Positions 33,664 through 42,163 of a DNA stretch of 64,000 nt are shown here, piece after piece. The stretch's first letter is position 1; each line of letters opens with the position of its first letter. Made by a program: the position numbers and the translations under genes. The notes beneath the pieces were generated by a model. That model saw only the letters and a program-made list of their open reading frames with translations, did not search any database and was not told the origin of the DNA. Origin of the DNA: Flavobacteriaceae bacterium (GTDB lineage Bacteria > Bacteroidota > Bacteroidia > Flavobacteriales > Flavobacteriaceae); NCBI GenBank assembly GCA_947456955.1, contig CANGTQ010000001.1:1-64000 (forward strand), read 5' to 3'.

Positions 33664-36267
33664 TTATGTCACAAGTTCACTTTGGTTTCTAAAAACCAAT
33701 TGACCGTCAAAACTATCCAAAAGGACAACACTATCTGTTGTCACTCTACCAGCTAAAATTTCTTTGGAAAGCTGATTCAAAACTTCTCTTTGAATGACTC
33801 TTTTTACCGGTCGAGCTCCAAATTGTGGATCATAACCTTTCTGAGCTAAGTATTCAATAGCTTCCGGAGTAGCATCTAAGGTAATGTTTTGATGTGCCAG
33901 CATTTTGATAACGCTCTTTAACTGTAAGCCTACAATCTCCTTGATATTGGCATTAGTTAATGGTGTAAACATTACAATTTCATCAATTCTGTTTATAAAC
34001 TCCGGACGAACGGTTTGTTTTAATAAGCCTAGAACTTCTACTTTGGCAGCTTCGGTTGCTGCTTCTACAGAACCTTTCAGATTTTCAAATTTATCCTGTA
34101 TAATGACACTTCCCATATTTGAAGTCATAATAATAATAGTGTTTTTGAAATCGGCTAAACGACCTTTGTTGTCTGTTAAACGGCCTTCATCTAATACTTG
34201 TAACAAGATATTAAATGTATCAGGATGTGCTTTTTCAATTTCATCTAAAAGCACAACTGAATAAGGTTTTCTACGAACCGCTTCAGTCAACTGACCGCCT
34301 TCATCATAACCCACATATCCCGGAGGCGCACCAACTAATCGGCTCACACTATGACGTTCCTGATATTCACTCATGTCGATACGTGTCAAAGCATTTTCAT
34401 CATCGAATAGATATTCAGCTAATGCTTTGGCTAATTCGGTTTTACCAACTCCGGTTGTTCCTAAAAATAAGAAGGTTCCAATTGGTTTTTTCATATCTTG
34501 TAATCCGGCGCGACTTCTACGAACTGCGTCACTTATAGCTTCAATCGCTTCTTCCTGGCCCACAACTCTGCGGTGCAATTCATCTTCTAATTTTAAAAGT
34601 TTTTCTCTTTCACCTTGTAGCATTTTCATTACTGGAACTCCGGTCCATTTGGCAACAACTTCTGCAATATCTTCCCGAGTTACTACTTCTTTTATCAAGG
34701 AAGTACCCGCTTGGTTTTCTTGTAATTGTTTCAATAAAACCTCCAAGCGTTCTTGTGCTTCTTTTATTTTTCCGTAACGAATTTCAGCTACTTTGCCATA
34801 ATCACCATCACGTTCTGCGCGTTCAGCTTCGTATTTAAAATCCTCTATTTCAGTTTTCACTATTTGAATATTGTCGACTACATCCTTCTCCGATTTCCAT
34901 TTGGTGAAAATCTCATTTCTATCTTCTTTAAGATTGGCCAAATCTAGTTTCAGCACTTTCATTTTACTTTCGTCATTTTCACGTTTAATGGCTTCCAACT
35001 CGATTTCTAATTGCATAATTTTTCTATCCAAAACATCTAATTCTTCTGGTTTTGAATTGATTTCCATACGCAGTTTAGAAGCCGCTTCGTCAATCAAGTC
35101 AATGGCTTTGTCCGGAAGAAAACGATTGGTAATATAGCGTTGGGATAATTCTACGGCCGCAATAATCGCTTCGTCTTTGATTTGTACTTTATGATGTGTT
35201 TCATATTTTTCTTTAATACCACGAAGAATAGAAATAGCACTTTCGGAATCAGGCTCGTCAATCATAATTTTTTGAAAACGACGCTCCAATGCTTTGTCTT
35301 TTTCGAAGTATTTTTGATACTCATCTAAAGTTGTTGCGCCGATGGCACGCAATTCGCCACGAGCTAAAGCTGGTTTTAGAATATTGGCCGCATCCATTGC
35401 ACCCTCGCCACCGCCAGCACCAACCAGTGTGTGGATTTCATCAATGAAAAGTACAATATCTCCTTCTGCAGAAGTTACTTCTTTTACCACCGCTTTCAAT
35501 CGTTCTTCAAATTCACCTTTGTATTTCGCACCTGCAATCAATGAACCCATATCAAGTGAATAAACTACTTTGTCTTTAAGATTTTCAGGCACGTCTCCAT
35601 CTACAATTCGATGAGCCAAGCCCTCAGCAATAGCTGTTTTACCAACACCGGGTTCACCCACAAGCATCGGATTGTTTTTTGTACGGCGCGTTAATATCTG
35701 TAAAACTCTTCTAATTTCTTCATCTCTTCCAATAACAGGATCAAGTTTTCCCTGACGTGCTAGTTCGTTGAGGTTTTTAGCATACTTATTCAAGGCATTA
35801 TAAGTTTCTTCAGCAGAAGCAGAAGTTACTCTTTCTCCTTTTCGGATTTCGGCAATAGCGGATTCTAATCCGTTGTATGTTACGCCTTGGTCTTTTAAAA
35901 TTTGGGCAACCTTACTTTTAGATTTGAATATGGCCAAAATTAAATGTTCGATAGAAACATATTCATCGTTCATTTTTTTTGCAATTATATTGGCTTCGTT
36001 TAGTGCTGTATTAGCTTCACGAGACAACATGATTTCGCCACCCGAAACTTTTGGAAAACTTTGAATGGTGCTGTCTAAAATCTTTTTGAATAAATCTACA
36101 TTTACATTGAGTTTTTTCAATATGAATGGAGTTACGTTTTCATCTACCTCTAGAATTCCCTTAAAAATGTGTTCGTTCTCGAGCTGTTGTTGACCAAAAC
36201 TTTGTGCAATCTGCTGTGCTTGTTGCAACGCTTCTTGCGATTTTATTGTTAAGTTGTTTATGTTCAT
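33664..36267 (-). CDS. clpB: ATP-dependent disaggregase ClpB
   Basis: Hsp100 chaperone that works with DnaK to pull proteins out of aggregates. At 867 residues it has normal length. Residues 1-145 are the ClpN repeat domain. The first AAA+ domain has Walker [10 protein letters not shown] near 205 and [11 protein letters not shown]; a coiled-coil middle domain follows (about 400-530, rich in Glu/Lys). The second AAA+ domain begins near 560 with GTTGVGKTE and the ClpB-type [20 protein letters not shown]. The long middle domain separates it from the ClpC gene at 44378. Two AGACA-N3-TGTCT palindromes lie upstream, at 36333 and 36375, and could control it. Confidence 0.97.
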   Translation of the reverse strand: MNINNLTIKSQEALQQAQQIAQSFGQQQLENEHIFKGILEVDENVTPFILKKLNVNVDLFKKILDSTIQSFPKVSGGEIMLSREANTALNEANIIAKKMNDEYVSIEHLILAIFKSKSKVAQILKDQGVTYNGLESAIAEIRKGERVTSASAEETYNALNKYAKNLNELARQGKLDPVIGRDEEIRRVLQILTRRTKNNPMLVGEPGVGKTAIAEGLAHRIVDGDVPENLKDKVVYSLDMGSLIAGAKYKGEFEERLKAVVKEVTSAEGDIVLFIDEIHTLVGAGGGEGAMDAANILKPALARGELRAIGATTLDEYQKYFEKDKALERRFQKIMIDEPDSESAISILRGIKEKYETHHKVQIKDEAIIAAVELSQRYITNRFLPDKAIDLIDEAASKLRMEINSKPEELDVLDRKIMQLEIELEAIKRENDESKMKVLKLDLANLKEDRNEIFTKWKSEKDVVDNIQIVKTEIEDFKYEAERAERDGDYGKVAEIRYGKIKEAQERLEVLLKQLQENQAGTSLIKEVVTREDIAEVVAKWTGVPVMKMLQGEREKLLKLEDELHRRVVGQEEAIEAISDAVRRSRAGLQDMKKPIGTFLFLGTTGVGKTELAKALAEYLFDDENALTRIDMSEYQERHSVSRLVGAPPGYVGYDEGGQLTEAVRRKPYSVVLLDEIEKAHPDTFNILLQVLDEGRLTDNKGRLADFKNTIIIMTSNMGSVIIQDKFENLKGSVEAATEAAKVEVLGLLKQTVRPEFINRIDEIVMFTPLTNANIKEIVGLQLKSVIKMLAHQNITLDATPEAIEYLAQKGYDPQFGARPVKRVIQREVLNQLSKEILAGRVTTDSVVLLDSFDGQLVFRNQSELVT

Positions 36268-36332
36268 TGTTCTTAGTTGTTTTGTTTATATTTGTTCACA
36301 TTTGGTCAATTTGCATTCCAATATAAATTTAC

Positions 36333-36387
36333 AGACAAAATGTCTTTTATTATATGATTTCCATCATGTTCACAAGACAAAATGTCT
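36333..36387. promoter_or_regulatory. Pair of AGACA-N3-TGTCT palindromes between clpB and ytxJ
   Basis: Identical 13-bp elements AGACAAAATGTCT at 36333-36345 and 36375-36387, with centres exactly 42 bp apart (four helical turns). They lie 66 bp upstream of the clpB start and the second reaches within 16 bp of the likely ytxJ start. This is the arrangement of an operator for a dimeric repressor or activator; the regulator is unknown. Confidence 0.55.
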
Positions 36388-36402
36388 CAAAAACAGACAA
36401 TT

Positions 36403-36789
36403 ATGAGTTTTTTAAAGAATATGTTTGGTTCTAATGAAGAAAAGCAATCGGTTTCAAAAGTGGGATGGAGAACACTAACTGATTTAGGACAGTTGAACGA
36501 AATCATTGATTTATCAACGGAGAAACCGGTTATTATTTTTAAACACAGCACTCGTTGCAGTATCAGTAGAATGGTGTTGAAACAATTTGAAAACGAATTT
36601 GATTTACAAGATAAAGTTATTCCTTATTTCTTAGACTTGTTGGAATTCAGAAATGTATCTAATGAAATTGCCAGTCGATTTGGAGTAATGCATCAATCAC
36701 CTCAAATCATTCTTGTTAAAGATGGTAAAGCAGTTTATAATGCTTCTCATGAGAGTATTGATATTAGTAAATTAGCACAGTTTGTTTAA
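36403..36789 (+). CDS. YtxJ-like bacillithiol-system thioredoxin-fold protein
   Basis: A 128-residue thioredoxin-fold protein. FKHSTRCSISRMVLKQFENE near residues 45-64 is the YtxJ hallmark: one redox Cys in RCSIS where thioredoxins have CxxC. Family members are linked to bacillithiol-dependent de-bacillithiolation (bacilliredoxin-like), from genome context in Firmicutes and Bacteroidetes. ATG 36403 (MSFLKNMFG) is the likely start; the ATG at 36382 lies inside the palindromic element and adds seven unlikely residues. It is divergent from clpB and shares its upstream region with it, suggesting joint stress control. Confidence 0.85.
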   Translation: MSFLKNMFGSNEEKQSVSKVGWRTLTDLGQLNEIIDLSTEKPVIIFKHSTRCSISRMVLKQFENEFDLQDKVIPYFLDLLEFRNVSNEIASRFGVMHQSPQIILVKDGKAVYNASHESIDISKLAQFV

Positions 36790-36939
36790 AAAATAATAAA
36801 CCTAACAAGTTCTAAAACGAGTCGGGTATTATTTTATCGTATAATCTAACTAACGAAAATGATTCAATTAGTTAATTCGTTTTAAGGTTATGAAATCTAT
36901 CCATTTTATAGGATATATAATTTTTATAACAGTTTAGAG

Positions 36940-38229
36940 CTATTGCATTAAAAAGGATTTAAATTCCTCATAATTTTTAATTCTTGTGCTCACTTTTTCT
37001 TTGCCAAGCACACTTTCAATTTGTGTTGGAATAGGTAATTTCAAATTTAATAAAGGTTCAACAGTATCCAAGAATTTTATAGGATGTGCTGTTTCCAAAA
37101 ATACTCCAACACTGTTTGGTTGTTTCGCCATTTCTTTTTTCAAGCCGAGATAACCCACAGCGCCATGAGGTTCGGCTATGTATTTTGTTTTATTATAAAT
37201 GTCTTTGATAGTAATCTCTGTTTCAGCATCAGTAAAAGAATACGAAGAAAAATCTTTTTCAAATTCAGATAAATTGTTATGATATAACTCCTGAATTCTT
37301 ATGAAATTACTCGGATTACCAACATCCATAGCGTTTGATATTGTTGCAACGGATGGTTTTGGGTCATAGATTCCTTCTTCTAAAAATCGAGGTACGGTAT
37401 CATTAGTATTCGTAGAAGCCACAAAATGAGCAATAGGCAATCCCATTTTTTTTGCCATAATACCGGCACAAATATTTCCGAAGTTTCCACTCGGGCATGA
37501 TAAAATTATTGGTTTGTTATGTTTCTTCAATTGTTGGTAGGCAAAGAAAATATAGAACATTTGCGGCAGCCAACGTGCTATATTTATAGAATTGGCTGAG
37601 GTAAGATTCTTGTGTTTCAAACTTTCATCTAGAAAAGCTTTCTTCACCATGTCTTGACAATCGTCAAAAACTCCGTCAACTTGCAATGCTTTTATATTTC
37701 GACCTAAAGTTGTTAACTGTCTTTCCTGGATATCACTAACTTTTCCGGAAGGGTAAAGAATGATAACTTCTACACCTTTTATGCTTAGAAATCCACTGGC
37801 AACTGCTCCTCCTGTATCACCTGAAGTAGCAACTAAAACAGTAACATGCTTATCGTCATTACGATTAAAATAACCAAGGCAGCGTGACATGAATCGGGCA
37901 CCAACATCCTTGAATGCCATTGTTGGTCCGTGAAATAGTTCTAAAGAAAACACATTGTCTTCTACCTGAACACAAGGAAAATCAAAACAAAGCGTTTCAG
38001 TTATAATACGTTTTAGTTCCGTTTCCGGAATCTCATCACCAACGAATTGTTTAATAGCCTCATAAGCTATTTCTTCATGAGTCAGTTTTTCGATGTTAGC
38101 AAAGAAAGAATCGGGGAGAGGAGTAATAGTTTCCGGGAAATACAAACCGCGGTCAGGTGCTAGGCCTTCAACAACGGCTTTTTGAAAATTTACTTTATGG
38201 GAGTTATTGTTTAAACTATAATACTTCAT
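36940..38229 (-). CDS. thrC: Threonine synthase
   Basis: PLP enzyme converting O-phosphohomoserine to threonine, the last step of the pathway. The 429-residue length fits the proteobacterial-type enzyme. The PLP Lys is in HGPTMAFKDVGARFM (K107); VATSGDTGGAVASGF near 136 and LSCPSGNFGNICAG near 247 bind the cofactor phosphate and substrate. It is third in the thrA-thrB-thrC operon, 68 bp after thrB; that spacer contains imperfect direct and inverted copies of TACTTC/GTACGAA. No strong terminator follows, only a weak hairpin TATCC/GGATA near 36898-36915. Confidence 0.95.
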   Translation of the reverse strand: MKYYSLNNNSHKVNFQKAVVEGLAPDRGLYFPETITPLPDSFFANIEKLTHEEIAYEAIKQFVGDEIPETELKRIITETLCFDFPCVQVEDNVFSLELFHGPTMAFKDVGARFMSRCLGYFNRNDDKHVTVLVATSGDTGGAVASGFLSIKGVEVIILYPSGKVSDIQERQLTTLGRNIKALQVDGVFDDCQDMVKKAFLDESLKHKNLTSANSINIARWLPQMFYIFFAYQQLKKHNKPIILSCPSGNFGNICAGIMAKKMGLPIAHFVASTNTNDTVPRFLEEGIYDPKPSVATISNAMDVGNPSNFIRIQELYHNNLSEFEKDFSSYSFTDAETEITIKDIYNKTKYIAEPHGAVGYLGLKKEMAKQPNSVGVFLETAHPIKFLDTVEPLLNLKLPIPTQIESVLGKEKVSTRIKNYEEFKSFLMQ

Positions 38230-38297
38230 TTTAAGTACGATTTACGAAGTCGGAAGTACGAAATATAATTTGTATATCGTACTTCGTACTTCTAACT

Positions 38298-39218
38298 TTA
38301 TATAATTTTAGTTCCTTGATCATTCACTTTTGAAATATGCATATCAAAGGCAATACCTGTATCTAGGTATGCGTTACTCATAGCATAGGCAACTTTTTCG
38401 GCTATTGCTTGTCCTTTGCATAAAGCAAAAATCGAAGGTCCCGCACCTGAAATTCCGGAACCTAAAGCTCCGTTTTCTAAAGCAGCATTTTTCACTAAAT
38501 CAAAATTGGGAATCAAATGTTTTCTGGCTGGCTCGACTATTACATCGTTAAGCGATCGTCCAATCAATTCGTAATCTTTAGTATACAAACCGGCAATTAA
38601 TCCTCCTAGGTTTCCCCATTGTGTAATAGCATCCTTCAAAGCTACCGTTGGTGATAAAACCGCGCGAGAATCAGAAGTTTTTACTTCAATATGAGGATGT
38701 AAAACTACAGCGTATAGCTCACTCGGACTTTCAATCTTAATCACATCCAACGGATTATAGCCACGAACTAAAGTGAATCCTCCTAATATACATGGAGCCA
38801 CATTATCGGCGTGCTCACTTCCGCTGGCAATAACTTCTCCTTTCATTGCAAAATAAACCAGTTCATGTTTTGAAAATGGTTTACCCAAAAGCTCGTTGAT
38901 TCCAAAAACAGCTCCGGCAGCACTAGCCGAAGAACTTCCAATTCCACTTCCGGCTTTTATTTTTTTATGGATTTCAATTTCGAAACCAAAGTCGGATTGC
39001 GTCGCATTTAACAAAGCCAAACCAGCAACTCCGGCCACGTTCTTCTCTGTTTCCAATGGTAAGTCTGCACCAGTTATTTTAGTAATCTTGATGCCTTTTT
39101 CAGCAACTTTACGAATAATCATTTCGTCACCGATTCCTTCGAGGCACAATCCCATAACGTCAAACCCACAATTTAGATTGGCAATAGTGGCAGGGCAGAA
39201 TATTTTTAATTCGTTCAT
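38298..39218 (-). CDS. thrB: Homoserine kinase
   Basis: GHMP-family kinase that phosphorylates homoserine with ATP. It has 306 residues. The N-terminal FCPATIANLNCGFDVMGL carries the substrate-binding part, the ATP loop is IKAGSGIGSSSASAAGAV near 88-105, and motif 3 GSGISGAGPSIFALC lies near 250. Second gene of the thr operon. Its ATG directly follows a 59-bp array of 7- and 8-bp units (39219-39277), so the ribosome-binding region is made of repeats. Confidence 0.95.
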   Translation of the reverse strand: MNELKIFCPATIANLNCGFDVMGLCLEGIGDEMIIRKVAEKGIKITKITGADLPLETEKNVAGVAGLALLNATQSDFGFEIEIHKKIKAGSGIGSSSASAAGAVFGINELLGKPFSKHELVYFAMKGEVIASGSEHADNVAPCILGGFTLVRGYNPLDVIKIESPSELYAVVLHPHIEVKTSDSRAVLSPTVALKDAITQWGNLGGLIAGLYTKDYELIGRSLNDVIVEPARKHLIPNFDLVKNAALENGALGSGISGAGPSIFALCKGQAIAEKVAYAMSNAYLDTGIAFDMHISKVNDQGTKII

Positions 39219-39277
39219 AAAGTCTAAAGTCTAAAGTCATAAAGTCTAAAGTCGTAAAGTCGTAAAGTCTAAAGTTA
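39219..39277. repeat. 7/8-bp tandem array directly before the thrB start
   Basis: Eight units of AAAGTCT, AAAGTCAT, AAAGTCGT or AAAGTTA read on the plus strand; on the minus strand the last ACTTT unit touches the thrB ATG. A further degenerate copy (CGACTTTAAAACTTTCGACT, 39298-39317) lies before the thrA stop. Unit number could change by slippage. Confidence 0.9.
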
Positions 39278-39319
39278 TAAATTTTTCTTTTGACATTCGA
39301 CTTTAAAACTTTCGACTAA

Positions 39320-41767
39320 TTAAACATTTCCAATTCTAATTACGTCGGCAAAAATCCCTGATGCTGTAACCGCTGCACCTGCGCCAGCACCTTTAATGAT
39401 TAAGGGTTGGTCAATATAACGTTCGGTGTAGAATTCAACGATATTGTCTTTTCCTTCCAGATTGTAAAACGGACTTTCTTTAGGAATGAATTGCAAACCA
39501 ACCGATGCTTTTCCGTTATCAAACTTGGCCACAAATTTAATGCGACTGTCTTTTGATTTGGCATCCTCTAATAGCTTGTTGAAATGCGCGTCATGCTTCG
39601 TTAGTGATTTAAAAAAATCGTCATTGTTAGTTGTGTCCATACATTCTTTTGGTAGGAAACAATTGTTTTCAATTTCTTCTATATCCATTTTATAACCGCT
39701 TTCGCGTATAAGGATTAATATCTTTCGAGCCACATCAACACCACTTAAATCGATTTTTGGATCAGGCTCTGTAAAGCCTTGAACGCCTGCCTCTTTAACT
39801 GCATCGTGAAAATTATAAGTTTCACTAAAATTATTAAAAATAAAGTTCAAACTTCCTGATAAAACGGCTTGGATTTTATTTACTTTATCACCCGAAGCAA
39901 TCAAATGTTTTAGTGTATCAATGATTGGTAATCCGGCACCAACATTCGTTTCAAATAGGAAAGGAGCATTGTATTTTCGGGAAAGATTTTTAAGGTTTTT
40001 ATAATTGTCATATTCAGATGAACAAGCAATTTTGTTACACGTAACTACCGCGATATTTTGGCTTAAGAACTTATCATAAATGTTTGCAATATCATAGTTT
40101 GCGGTAATATCAACAAAAATACTATTTCGTAAGTTGAGGTCTTTTACTTTGGCAATAAAATTTTCTACGTTTGTTTTTTCTCCTCCGGCAACAGCAGCTT
40201 TCCAATCTTTTAGATTGATTCCTTCTTCGTCAAAAACCATAGTTCTTGAGTTTGCCATTGCTATGACACGAAGGTTGATTTTCAGATTTTCTTTTAGGAA
40301 TTTTTTCTGCTGACTGATTTGGTCAACAAATTTTTCTCCGACATTTCCAACACCCATTACAAATAGATTCAACTGCTTGGTATTGTCTTCAAAGAAACGT
40401 TCGTGAAGCGTATTTAGTGCTTTTTTCACATCTTTTTCATTGATAACTACAGAGATGTTTCTTTCTGATGCACCTTGAGCTATAGCTCTAATGTTTACGT
40501 TGTTTTTTCCAAGTGTGCTAAACATTTTACCGCTGATTCCCTGATGATTTTTCATGCTTTCGCCAACTAAAGCAACGATGCACAAGTCTTTTTCCACAAT
40601 GGTTGGATCAACTCTGTTTTGAGTAATCTCAATTTCAAAAGTTTTATCGATGGCTGCTTTGGCTCTGTCGGCTTCGGCATTAAGAATTCCAATACAAATG
40701 GAATGTTCTGAAGAAGCCTGGGTAATAAAAATTACATTTATATTATTTTGCGAAAGCACTTCGAATAAACGTTTGGAAGAACCTGCAACTCCAATCATTC
40801 CAGAGCCTTCGAGTGTAAGTAAGGCAATGTTGTCGATATGCGAAATTCCTTTGATGGGGTTGGCTGTTGCTTTTGGAGTATCAGAAATTAATGTTCCATA
40901 TATTTCTGGTTCAAAAGTGTTTTTAATGAAAATAGGAATGCTGTCTTTTAAGACGGGCTGTATGGTTGGTGGATATAATACTTTGGCACCAAAATGCGAG
41001 AGTTCCATAGCTTCCTGATACGATATGGTTTCTATTGGCTGTGCTTGTTTTACTATCTTCGGATTGGCGGTAAACATTCCGTTTACATCGGTCCAGATTT
41101 CTAAAACTTCAGCTTTTACAGCTGCAGCAATAATTGCAGCAGTATAATCAGAACCGCCACGACCAAGCGTTGTAATATTACCATCTAGTGAAGAAGCAAT
41201 AAAACCGGGAAATAACACAACCTGATTGGTATTGGACTTGAAATAATCGGAAATCAATTTATTGGTTACTGAAAAATCCACACTTGCTTTTCCGAAGTTG
41301 GAATCGGTTTTAATTAGCTCTCGACTGTCTTTAAAAGTTGAATTGCTTACTTTTTGTTTCAGTGCTACGGCAATAATTTGAGAGGATAATAATTCACCAA
41401 ATCCTGCTACAATATCAGCGGTTCTATTTGACAATTCGCCCAACAGATAACAGCCGTCTAATAATGTTTTTAAGTGATTGATATGGCTATTAATTGTTTC
41501 AATAATTTCGCTTTGTTCACTTAAGAGAATTAATTCGTCAATAGCATCTTTGTGTTTTTTTTCTATCTGACTAACAATATCTTTATAGTATTTGTCTTTT
41601 GCAGAAGCTGTTTTCCCGGCTAATAGTAACATATCGGTTATGCCACTAAAAGCGGAAACAACTACGGCCAGTTTATCTTCCTTGCTTTTGTTTGTTACAA
41701 TTGCTATTGTTTTTGAAATATTTTCTGAATTGGCAACTGAGGTTCCGCCAAATTTTAATACTATCAT
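39320..41767 (-). CDS. thrA: Bifunctional aspartokinase / homoserine dehydrogenase I
   Basis: Catalyses the first and third steps from aspartate to homoserine. Of 815 residues, 1-290 are the aspartokinase (KFGGTSVAN at 5-13, TLGRGGSDYTAA near 197), about 305-455 hold two ACT regulatory domains (LLTLEGSGMIGVAGSSKRLF and LCIVALVGESMKNHQGISGK), and from about 462 the homoserine dehydrogenase follows with the NAD motif VMGVGNVGE and the catalytic region ETNVGAGLPII. This is the ThrA-type fusion with threonine feedback typical of the family. It is the first structural gene of the operon; a Thr-rich leader peptide and a terminator lie in its 5' leader at 41954-41848. Confidence 0.96.
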   Translation of the reverse strand: MIVLKFGGTSVANSENISKTIAIVTNKSKEDKLAVVVSAFSGITDMLLLAGKTASAKDKYYKDIVSQIEKKHKDAIDELILLSEQSEIIETINSHINHLKTLLDGCYLLGELSNRTADIVAGFGELLSSQIIAVALKQKVSNSTFKDSRELIKTDSNFGKASVDFSVTNKLISDYFKSNTNQVVLFPGFIASSLDGNITTLGRGGSDYTAAIIAAAVKAEVLEIWTDVNGMFTANPKIVKQAQPIETISYQEAMELSHFGAKVLYPPTIQPVLKDSIPIFIKNTFEPEIYGTLISDTPKATANPIKGISHIDNIALLTLEGSGMIGVAGSSKRLFEVLSQNNINVIFITQASSEHSICIGILNAEADRAKAAIDKTFEIEITQNRVDPTIVEKDLCIVALVGESMKNHQGISGKMFSTLGKNNVNIRAIAQGASERNISVVINEKDVKKALNTLHERFFEDNTKQLNLFVMGVGNVGEKFVDQISQQKKFLKENLKINLRVIAMANSRTMVFDEEGINLKDWKAAVAGGEKTNVENFIAKVKDLNLRNSIFVDITANYDIANIYDKFLSQNIAVVTCNKIACSSEYDNYKNLKNLSRKYNAPFLFETNVGAGLPIIDTLKHLIASGDKVNKIQAVLSGSLNFIFNNFSETYNFHDAVKEAGVQGFTEPDPKIDLSGVDVARKILILIRESGYKMDIEEIENNCFLPKECMDTTNNDDFFKSLTKHDAHFNKLLEDAKSKDSRIKFVAKFDNGKASVGLQFIPKESPFYNLEGKDNIVEFYTERYIDQPLIIKGAGAGAAVTASGIFADVIRIGNV

Positions 41768-41847
41768 TCTTTCTATTTTTTTTATGGAAATGTAAGGTTA
41801 TTATTTTTCTTCTTTCATCATGAAAGAACAGGTCACAGGATTATATG

Positions 41848-41870
41848 AAAAATTATACCCCAAACGGGGT
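41848..41870 (-). terminator. Attenuator terminator of the thr operon
   Basis: On the minus strand ACCCC-GTTT-GGGGT (41870-41857) is followed by ATAA and then TTTTT. The 5' arm is part of the leader peptide gene and the leader stop codon lies directly after the 3' arm. I see no separate antiterminator partner for either arm. An upstream hairpin CAGCTAA-TTTA-TTAGCTG (within the leader frame, about 41914-41897) is also present. Confidence 0.7.
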
Positions 41871-41954
41871 TGTAGTTGATGTGGTAGCAACAGTAGTTAC
41901 AGCTAATAAATTAGCTGCTGAAGTTAAAGTAACTATGTTTTCTTTATTCGACAT
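41853..41954 (-). CDS. thrL: Threonine leader peptide of the thrABC operon (33 aa)
   Basis: A short frame not overlapping any other gene. It begins MSNKENIVTLTSAANLL and ends in AVTTVATTSTTTPFGV before TAA. It has nine Thr codons, with six in the ten codons at 20-29, plus Ile and Val. Its stop is 85 nt upstream of thrA. A -7 element TATTTTTG ends 6 nt before its ATG, so the mRNA may be nearly leaderless. The left arm of the terminator hairpin contains its last Thr codon (codon 29) and Pro codon. Stalling on Thr codons would therefore mask the hairpin directly. The composition makes chance unlikely; the mechanism is inferred. The symbol is used by functional analogy with thrL of enterobacteria, not by homology. 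Confidence 0.78.
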   Translation of the reverse strand: MSNKENIVTLTSAANLLAVTTVATTSTTTPFGV

Positions 41955-41960
41955 GTTTTT

Positions 41961-42000
41961 CAAAAATACTACTTTTTGCATAGTAAAAAAGTATTAATAC
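41961..42000 (-). promoter_or_regulatory. thr operon promoter region with inverted repeat
   Basis: TATTTTTG (minus strand, 41968-41961) fits the -7 consensus. Just upstream TACTTTTT (41970-41977) and AAAAAGTA (41986-41993) form an inverted pair, and GTATTAATAC at 41991-42000 is a perfect palindrome. They could be operator sites; no clear -33 TTTG is visible. Confidence 0.5.
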
Positions 42001-42163
42001 CATTTTTATTAAAGTCGTAATAATATCGATAGTAGTCAAAAAAAATAAACATTTTTCTAATTTAGAGAGACTTTCATTATTAAATTCTCAATAAAATACT
42101 ATGAACAAAACTTGTTTTTTAACTATTGTTTATTGAATTTTGAACACAATTTGTAAACTAAAA

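Noticed and set aside
42101-42136. Tiny frame MNKTCFLTIVY before hutH as a leader peptide
   Set aside because: It has no run of His or other informative codons and no terminator follows, so attenuation is not supported.
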